DNA from: Acidobacteriota bacterium
Lineage (GTDB): Bacteria; Acidobacteriota; Terriglobia; Terriglobales; Acidobacteriaceae
Assembly (NCBI GenBank): GCA_021805955.1
Contig: JAJZDO010000199.1
Span: 1-7,637 of the forward strand
Length of the DNA: 7,637 nucleotides
Direction of reading: 5' to 3'
The notes below the pieces were generated by a model. The model made no database searches and was not told the origin of the DNA. It was given only the letters and a program-made list of their open reading frames with translations. The translations under genes were made by a program, and so were the position numbers. The first letter of the stretch is position 1; each line of letters starts with the position of its first letter. Of this stretch, positions 6,903 through 7,637 are shown in pieces.

Positions 6903-6931
6903 TTGTGAGCTGCAATGCAGTACCTTTCAAT
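6903..6931 (+). promoter_or_regulatory. Weak candidate promoter for the CBM9-like gene, with a palindrome in its spacer
   Basis: TTGTGA (6903-6908) and TTCAAT (6926-6931) are 17 bases apart, each matching four of six consensus positions. The spacer holds the palindrome CTGCA-A-TGCAG (6910-6920). The promoter would give a leader of about 37 bases before the ATG at 6975. This is tentative because both hexamers are weak. Confidence 0.25.
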
Positions 6932-6962
6932 CTGTGATCCACGATAGCCTAGTCACCGTATC

Positions 6963-6967
6963 AGGAG
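6963..6967 (+). promoter_or_regulatory. Shine-Dalgarno AGGAG of the CBM9-like gene
   Basis: AGGAG is followed by a 7-base spacer and the ATG at 6975. It supports this start even though the resulting protein has no signal peptide. Confidence 0.75.
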
Positions 6968-6974
6968 ACCCAGA

Positions 6975-7616
6975 ATGCATAGCGACCTACCGCAGGCCAG
7001 TTCGAAATTTGCCAAGCACGATTCCGCTCCCAACACCGATCCACTTTCGACATTCTGGATGGATACTCCGATCGTCACAATGGAGAACGATGCATACGGC
7101 CACAAAGTTGCCGGACATGTAACGGAGATTCGTTCCCGGTGGACCTCCTCCAATCTTTACTTTCTTTTTGTGTGTCCTTATCAGGCGCTGCATCTCAAGC
7201 CGAACCCCGTACTGGACAAAGCGACAGGGGGACTCTGGAATTGGGACGTAGCCGAAGCCTTTATCGGGTCCCAACGCGATCCAATCCATCGATATAGGGA
7301 GTTTGAGCTATCGCCCCAGGGCGAATGGCTCGATCTCGACATCGATCTGAAGCAGCCGGACAAAGTCGCGCTTACCGGTTGGACTTCAGGATTTCAGGTT
7401 GCGGCTCGCATTCAGCACGATCAGAAAATCTGGTATGGATCGATGCGAATACCCTACGCCTCGATTGAATCGGACGAGGCCAAGGCCGGCAATCTTCTCC
7501 GCATCAACTTCTTCCGCAGCCAAGGGACAAAACCGGTGGAGATAGCGTGGCAGCCGCCACGACAGGCCAGCTTTCACGCCCCAGAACAATTTGGCACTCT
7601 CAGGCTCGTGAAGTAA
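6975..7616 (+). CDS. Stand-alone carbohydrate-binding family 9-like (CBM9/DOMON-type) protein
   Basis: 213 residues, almost all one domain. Landmarks in order: IRSRWTSSNLYFLFVC (52-67), LWNWDVAEAFIG (87-98), YREFELSPQGEWLDLDID (107-124), GFQVAARI (139-146), WYGSMRIPY (153-161), LLRINFFRSQG (174-184) and AWQP (191-194). These resemble the CBM9-like beta-sandwich found in many carbohydrate-active proteins, where paired aromatics bind the ends of sugar chains. No catalytic domain is attached. No signal peptide or membrane segment is present at the chosen start: the N-terminus MHSDLPQASSKFAKH is polar. The protein is therefore predicted to be cytoplasmic unless exported another way. A well-placed AGGAG supports the start, and the stop is TAA. 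It diverges from the glycoside hydrolase-type cluster and shares its control region. A role in sugar binding is inferred from the fold; ligand unknown. Confidence 0.82.
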   Translation: MHSDLPQASSKFAKHDSAPNTDPLSTFWMDTPIVTMENDAYGHKVAGHVTEIRSRWTSSNLYFLFVCPYQALHLKPNPVLDKATGGLWNWDVAEAFIGSQRDPIHRYREFELSPQGEWLDLDIDLKQPDKVALTGWTSGFQVAARIQHDQKIWYGSMRIPYASIESDEAKAGNLLRINFFRSQGTKPVEIAWQPPRQASFHAPEQFGTLRLVK

Positions 7617-7637
7617 GTGGTTTGCCCCGGCGCTCTA
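7617..7637. other. Right edge, nothing identified
   Basis: Twenty-one bases follow the stop of the CBM9-like gene. No start, repeat or terminator can be judged in this length. Confidence 0.5.

Larger units (their letters stand above)
6546..6974. other. 429-base divergent intergenic regulatory region
   Basis: This region separates the minus-strand cluster from the plus-strand CBM9-like gene. I find no convincing coding sequence. A 72-codon frame at 6684-6902 lacks a properly spaced ribosome-binding site and has a lower G/C share at third positions than its neighbours. The region contains a TATAAT box with an overlapping small inverted repeat, a second copy of the same 10-mer, a 17-base near-palindrome, and a weak plus-strand promoter (separate entries). 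Confidence 0.7.

Noticed and set aside
1..7637. Mobile elements, CRISPR arrays, tRNA/rRNA genes and toxin-antitoxin or defence genes
   Set aside because: I looked for transposase-like frames, regularly spaced repeats and tRNA-like cloverleaf ends and saw none. All intact genes fit a carbohydrate-related locus.

Overview
The window looks like part of a carbohydrate-degradation locus from a soil bacterium, most likely of the Acidobacteriota (Terriglobia/Acidobacteriaceae type). That assignment is inferred from three things: moderately high GC with G/C-rich third codon positions; the overall style of the proteins; and the combination of a DUF5107-TPR protein, a GH123/DUF4091-type protein, a small secreted Cache-like protein and a stand-alone CBM9-like protein. 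No rRNA, tRNA, CRISPR array, insertion sequence, integrase, transporter or transcription-factor gene is visible.

Layout. Four genes on the minus strand fill positions 6545 down to 1 and all read the same way. The first is a 1104-residue exported protein with a DUF5107 (galactose-mutarotase-like) N-terminal half and a long TPR C-terminal half (6545-3231). After a 135-base gap come three tightly packed genes. These are a 600-residue GH123/DUF4091-type protein (3095-1293), a 203-residue secreted Cache/PAS-like protein that starts inside the previous stop codon (ATGA overlap, 1296-685), and the N-terminal 224 residues of a secreted protein that looks like a TIM-barrel glycoside hydrolase and runs off the left edge (674 to <1). 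All four begin with a recognisable Sec-type signal peptide. On the plus strand, a 213-residue stand-alone CBM9-like protein (6975-7616) is transcribed divergently and has no signal peptide.

The 429-base divergent intergenic region (6546-6974) holds the likely control elements. There is a perfect TATAAT on the minus strand at 6669-6674, abutting a small inverted repeat (ATCG-AAA-CGAT). The 10-base sequence TCGAAACGAT in that repeat recurs exactly 108 bases away. A 17-base near-palindrome lies in the predicted leader of the minus-strand operon. A weak plus-strand promoter with a palindrome in its spacer lies ahead of the CBM9-like gene.

Working model (inference). The minus-strand genes encode an exported glycan-processing module: two glycosidase-type proteins, a mutarotase-fold/TPR protein that may bind sugar or scaffold, and a soluble ligand-binding Cache-like protein. 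The substrate cannot be read from the sequence. The most interesting points are the apparent replacement of the GH123 catalytic Asp-Glu pair by Asn-Gln, a sensor-type domain with no output domain translationally coupled between two glycosidase-like genes, and the putative operator pair in the divergent promoter.
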